Source of the DNA: Truepera sp.
GTDB taxonomy: Bacteria; Deinococcota; Deinococci; Deinococcales; Trueperaceae
Direction of reading: 5' to 3'
NCBI GenBank assembly: GCA_018333775.1
Contig: JAGXSO010000027.1
Span: forward strand, 1-12,991
Length of the DNA: 12,991 nucleotides
The translations under genes and the position numbers were made by a program. The notes beneath the pieces were generated by a model, which made no database searches, was not told the DNA's origin, and was given only the letters and a program-made list of their open reading frames with translations. Shown in pieces: positions 12,468 through 12,991 of the stretch. Position 1 is the stretch's first letter, and every line of letters begins with the position of its first letter.

Positions 12468-12991
12468 TTGGCCAGCATCGTCGTTCTCGATTACGGCTCG
12501 CAGTACACCCGGCTGATTGCCCGGCGCCTGCGCGAACTCAACGCCTATTCGGTGATCTTGCCCGGCACTAGCGACTTAGCTCAGATAGCGGCGCAAGAGC
12601 CCAAAGGTATCATCCTCTCCGGCGGCCCGCAGAGTGTCTACGATCCGGGCGCCCCGCGGTTCCCGACTGGGCTGCTGGAGTCCGGCTGGCCGATACTGGC
12701 CATCTGTTATGGGATGCAGCTAATCGCCCAGGCGGTCGGCGGCACGGTTAAGCCGAGCCAGCTGCGCGAGTACGGCAAGGTAGGCTTGAAAAGCTATCAG
12801 GGCGAGCTGTTCAAGCATGTTGAAGGCGAGTTTGTGGCCTGGATGAGCCACGGCGATTCGGTTGAGGCCGCTCCGCCGGGCTTTGCGGTAACTGCTGCCA
12901 CCGCCAGCACTCCCATTGCCGCTATGGAGGACGCCGAGCGCGGCATCTACTGCTTGCAGTTCCACCCCGAGGTCCGCCACACCCCCAAGGG
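12468..12991 (+). CDS. guaA: GMP synthase (glutamine-hydrolysing), 5' part
   Basis: Converts XMP to GMP using glutamine and ATP, in purine biosynthesis. Only the glutamine amidotransferase (GATase class I) domain is in the window; the frame stays open to the end, 174 codons. It reads IVVLDYGSQYTRLIARRLREL at the N-terminus, GIILSGGPQSVYD, then ILAICYGMQLIA with the nucleophile cysteine, MSHGDSV, and CLQFHPEV with the catalytic histidine and glutamate. The TTG at 12468 is chosen as start: GGAGGA lies three to four bases upstream and the protein begins exactly where GuaA proteins do; no ATG fits. The tandem repeat precedes it and no purine riboswitch is seen. Confidence 0.95.
   Translation, partial: MASIVVLDYGSQYTRLIARRLRELNAYSVILPGTSDLAQIAAQEPKGIILSGGPQSVYDPGAPRFPTGLLESGWPILAICYGMQLIAQAVGGTVKPSQLREYGKVGLKSYQGELFKHVEGEFVAWMSHGDSVEAAPPGFAVTAATASTPIAAMEDAERGIYCLQFHPEVRHTPK

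Overview
The window is a bacterial chromosome segment, most likely from a member of the Deinococcota (Deinococcus-Thermus). The TatC tail, valyl-tRNA synthetase, chorismate mutase-DAHP synthase fusion and T-box-controlled valS all read like proteins and leaders of that phylum. This is recognition by eye; no search was run, and I cannot resolve the class or genus.

Bases 1-2549 carry a tight plus-strand operon: the 3' end of tatC, an aroF-type DAHP synthase with an N-terminal chorismate mutase (overlapping tatC by 38 bases), and a ferredoxin-like protein with twenty cysteines or more in [4Fe-4S] patterns. The convergent valS (2536-5130, minus) overlaps the ferredoxin gene end by 14 bases. It is preceded by a well-formed T-box leader with a GUC (valine) specifier, the T-box antiterminator sequence and an intrinsic terminator.

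Bases 5487-9598 are the accessory part. All genes are on the minus strand, small and of unrelated families: two VOC/glyoxalase-type genes (one a 3' fragment), a YwqK-type MORN_2 repeat protein, a DUF4258-DUF2283 toxin-antitoxin-like pair, a YCII-like protein, a HicB antitoxin fused to a DinB-like domain behind a HicA remnant, and a TumE (DUF6516)-like gene with a small partner. Two convincing integron attC sites (7291-7347, classical 57 bases; 6535-6662, 128 bases) separate three of these units. Both are oriented as expected for minus-strand cassettes, with the extrahelical base in the same arm. Four shorter core-like sites (5629-5650, 6065-6086, 7732-7753, 9578-9598) sit at other unit boundaries and look like collapsed or degenerate attC sites. 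No integrase is visible here, so the region is best described as a decaying CALIN-type cassette cluster (attC sites lacking an integron integrase) inserted between the valS leader and mrp.

Bases 9657-12991 return to housekeeping genes. Mrp/ApbC P-loop ATPase lies on the minus strand. After a 350-base divergent intergenic region with hairpin and dyad repeats come a single-pass membrane pseudokinase-like protein and, after an 8-base tandem repeat, the 5' part of guaA (GMP synthase), both on the plus strand.
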